From Streptomyces glaucescens (lineage in GTDB: Bacteria > Actinomycetota > Actinomycetes > Streptomycetales > Streptomycetaceae): DNA of 64,000 bases. Position numbers and translations under genes: made by a program. The stretch spans positions 4,357,501 to 4,421,500 of the forward strand of contig NZ_CP009438.1 in assembly GCF_000761215.1 (NCBI RefSeq), given 5' to 3'. The first letter of the stretch is position 1; every line of letters starts with the position of its first letter. Positions 61,982 through 64,000 of the stretch are shown piece by piece. Below the pieces are notes generated by a model. That model ran no database searches, was not told where the DNA came from, and saw nothing but the letters and a program-made list of their open reading frames with translations.

Positions 61982-62334
61982 GGGCTTCTCACGCGTCGGC
62001 CGTCTCCTACTTCACGGTAGGAGCCCCGAGGACCGAGCGCACGTCGGGCCGGACGGGCGAGCGCGCCGCGCCCGGCCGCCCGACGGCCCCGTCCGGCGTG
62101 CGGCCAGGAACACCCCGTCCGGCACCCGACGTGCGCACCCAGGCCCGCCGGCACACGCCGAGGGCGGGGTCCGAAAACCCCGCCCGTGACCCCGGGAGAC
62201 CCCGGCTCAGGGCCACACCAGGCAGTACGGCTGGTGTCCCGCCTTATGCAGCCGGTGGCTGAAGGGTCCAAGCCCTCCTGCCCGGTCTCGGCCCTGCGGG
62301 CACCGAATGCCCTCAGGACACCGCCGTCCTGTAG
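61982..62334. other. 353-bp intergenic region between the CMD-like gene and the truncated XRE regulator
   Basis: It holds an inverted repeat CTCCTAC-TTCACG-GTAGGAG (62004-62023) upstream of the CMD-like gene and a terminator-like hairpin at 62162-62185. About 62190-62334 shows no gene; it may be remnant sequence of the deleted regulator's 5' side. Confidence 0.55.
62162..62185 (+). terminator. terminator-like hairpin
   Basis: GGGCGGGG and CCCCGCCC form a perfect 8-bp stem with the loop TCCGAAAA. No complete gene precedes it on either strand. Confidence 0.6.
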
Positions 62335-63195
62335 GAACGCGTCGGATCAGCACTCAGGCTTTTCCACACCTGCCACTACACAGAGCTGGAGCGCACCCTC
62401 CCGAGCCTGATCGCCGACCTGCGACTGGCGGCCGGTGATGCGACGGACAGGGATACCGTGTCCCGGCTCCTGGCCACGGCGTACCAGACGACGAGCCTGC
62501 TGCTCAAGCAGCACGACCAAGGCAACGCATGGCTCGCCGTCGGCCGGGCGATGGCCGAGGCCGAACGCTCGGGGGATCCGGTGGTCCTCGCCTCCAGCGT
62601 CCGTGTCCAGGCCCACGTTCTGGTCCGCGAGAAGCACGCCACAGAGGCCGTCACCCTGGTCCGGCACACCGCGGACCAGCTCACCGGCTCCTACGACCGG
62701 CGTTCACCGAAGTACCTCGCCGCTGTCGGACTGCTGCTCCTGCGCGGTGTGACCGCGGCCAGCAGTCGCGGTGACCGCGCGGCCACGAAGGAATTCCTCA
62801 GTGAGGCGAAGGAAGTCTCGCGTTACGTCACTCTCGACCGGCCCGACGCCTGGGCCACCTTCAGCCCCACCAATGTCGCCCTGCACGAGCTGAGCGCCCT
62901 GGTGGCCTTCGGTGACGCCGGCCTCGCCCTTCAGGCGGCCCGGCCCCTCATGCGCCGGCACATCCCGGTCCCCGAACGCCGTGCCGCACTATGGGTCGAA
63001 ACGGCCCGCGCCTACAGCCAGCAGGGCCGCCTGGCCGACGGCTACCAGGCCCTGCGGATCGCCGAGACCTGCGCCGCCCAGGACATCCGCCGCCCCGACG
63101 TCCGCCACCTGGTCGCCGACATGGCCGCCCGCGACCGCCGACGTACCCTGCCGGAACTGCACCACTTCAGCCGCCAACTGGGAGTCCCCGCGTGA
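62335..63195 (+). pseudogene. truncated XRE/TPR transcriptional regulator (C-terminal part)
   Basis: An open frame runs from just after a TAG at 62332 to the stop at 63195, with no proper start. It reads LFHTCHYTELERTLPSLIAD, then LLKQHDQGNAWLAVGRAMAE, VQAHVLVREKHATEAVTLVR and KYLAAVGLLLLRGVTAASSRGD. These are the TPR-like C-terminal repeats of Streptomyces HTH regulators of about 400 residues. The HTH half (about 110-130 residues) is absent. A GTG at 62458 could still start a 245-residue product. The downstream flavoprotein overlaps it by 4 bp, a pairing common in the genus. Confidence 0.75.
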
Positions 63196-63746
63196 CCGAA
63201 CCGACCGCCCCGGACAAGAAGCCCTTCCTGTACGTCGTCGTGTGCGCTGCGGGTGTTGCCCGAGATGTCGGCAAGCTCATCACCGCCGCCCAGGAAGCCA
63301 ACTGGGACGTCGGCGTCATCGCCACACCGCAGGGACTCGGCTTCATCGACGCCACGGCGATCGAGGCACAGACCGGCTACCCGATCCGCTCCGCCTGGCG
63401 TTCACCGGGAGACCCGCGCCCCCTGCCGCCGGCGGACGCGATCGCCGTGGCCCCCGCCACCTTCAACACGATCAACAAGTGGGCCGCCGGGATCTCCGAC
63501 ACCCTCGCCCTGGGCATCCTGTGCGAGGCGTACGGCATGGGCATCCCGACCGTGGCACTGCCCTACCTGAACTCCGCCCAGGCTGCCCACCCCGCCTACC
63601 ACCAGAGCCTGGACCGGCTGCGGGGTATGGGGGTCCGGTTCGGTTCCTGCGAACCGCACCGGCCGAGGGCTGGCGGCGCGGCGGAGCGCTTCCGTTGGGA
63701 GGAAGCACTGGACTTGCTGGAGCCTCTGGTCAGCACGGCGAGGTGA
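63192..63746 (+). CDS. flavoprotein of the HFCD family (PPC-decarboxylase/EpiD-like)
   Basis: 184 residues. FLYVVVCAAGVARDVGKLITAAQEANWDVGVIAT is the Rossmann-like FMN-binding start, and DAIAVAPATFNTINKWAAGISDTLALGIL is the family's flavin and substrate block (PAxxNxxxKxAxGxxD). IPTVALPYLN follows. HFCD proteins decarboxylate Cys-like groups or phosphopantothenoylcysteine; this shorter branch is associated with XRE regulators and has no proven substrate. GTG at 63192 overlaps the stop of the truncated regulator. Confidence 0.88.
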   Translation: MTEPTAPDKKPFLYVVVCAAGVARDVGKLITAAQEANWDVGVIATPQGLGFIDATAIEAQTGYPIRSAWRSPGDPRPLPPADAIAVAPATFNTINKWAAGISDTLALGILCEAYGMGIPTVALPYLNSAQAAHPAYHQSLDRLRGMGVRFGSCEPHRPRAGGAAERFRWEEALDLLEPLVSTAR

Positions 63747-64000
63747 CTCCGTCCGTGACTTGGTAAGAGGGCGTGTGTCCCCACGGCTGATGGCCTCGAG
63801 ACGCGAGGTCATCAGTGCCGTGATCACCGGTGTCGCGTGGGGGCCGCAGGCCCATGCTGTGACGGGCTCGGTCGTGTCTGGCCGGAGTGCGCCGGTCCTG
63901 GTGCCACCCACGTGCGGGCTTGGGCGGCTCGTGCTCGATCGCTGGGGGACTGCCGGGCGGCGAGGTGATAAATCCGCCAGGTGAGGGTTCTGGCGGTGGA
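63747..64000. other. 3' end of the window, no recognised gene
   Basis: The region has a 12-bp stem with one wobble (CTGATGGCCTCG, 63787-63798, with CGAGGTCATCAG, 63804-63815) that is probably the terminator of the flavoprotein gene, and a second small stem at 63974-63996 (CCGCCAG with CTGGCGG). No convincing coding sequence. Confidence 0.5.

Noticed and set aside
62220..62300. tRNA-like or att-like sequence (GGGTCCAAGCCC) before the truncated regulator
   Set aside because: No cloverleaf or TTCGA loop can be built; no integrase in the window.
63760..63984. 74-codon frame at the right edge
   Set aside because: It runs through a hairpin, has no recognisable domain and lacks a ribosome site.

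Overview
The window is a piece of a high-GC actinobacterial chromosome, almost certainly Streptomyces. It carries the 3' end of an rRNA operon (23S-5S), the pro-sigma factor BldN beside its anti-sigma factor RsbN, the rex-hemA-hemC-hemD operon with a Rex operator in front of it, a class I lysyl-tRNA synthetase, and many XRE/DUF397, DUF3558 and DUF4232-type genes. Start codons are often GTG and coding DNA has very strong third-position GC. Gene order in the first 18 kb follows the conserved core of Streptomyces chromosomes.

Layout. 1-1.7 kb: 23S tail, 5S and the operon terminator. 1.7-8.7 kb: rightward housekeeping genes (HAD phosphatase, MFS permease, AcuC-like deacetylase, a conserved unknown, a small excisionase-type DNA-binding protein, 32-residue ribosomal protein bS22, an NAD-dependent epimerase and a PlsC-type acyltransferase). 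8.8-12.5 kb, leftward: rsbN, bldN and a HAD-IB hydrolase. 12.6-18.3 kb: glutaredoxin-like protein, then rex-hemA-hemC-hemD with 4-bp start/stop overlaps. 18.3-20.9 kb: a leftward Scr1/Scr2-type XRE/DUF397 pair and a BBE-type flavin oxidase sit between hemD and hemB. 21.1-29.7 kb: hemB, a lipoprotein, a membrane-anchored HTH protein, an aminotransferase, argS and lysS. 29.7-33.0 kb: DUF2637 membrane protein and two paralogous DUF3558 lipoproteins. 33.2-47.4 kb: rtcB, a phosphatase-acetyltransferase fusion, SDR, YnfA, HxlR/MDR divergent pair, a flavin monooxygenase/FMN reductase pair, a two-component system, an arsR-arsN-like pair and a LysR/EamA divergent pair.

47.5-62 kb is a more accessory, mostly leftward region rich in small membrane proteins: DUF4097, a diacylglycerol-kinase-like protein, DUF7144, SHOCT, a large two-ended membrane protein, a DUF308/HdeD protein, a TVGYGD potassium channel, a DHA2 exporter, several unknowns, a 906-residue LAL regulator, a class II amidotransferase and a small helical protein. 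Four intergenic gaps here carry an inverted repeat of the form TCACCC-N5-GGGTGA (two perfect, two with one mismatch), each 65-110 bp upstream of a start codon. This suggests a common regulator and makes the cluster the best candidate for an undescribed co-regulated module. The window ends with a truncated XRE/TPR regulator followed by an intact HFCD-type flavoprotein.
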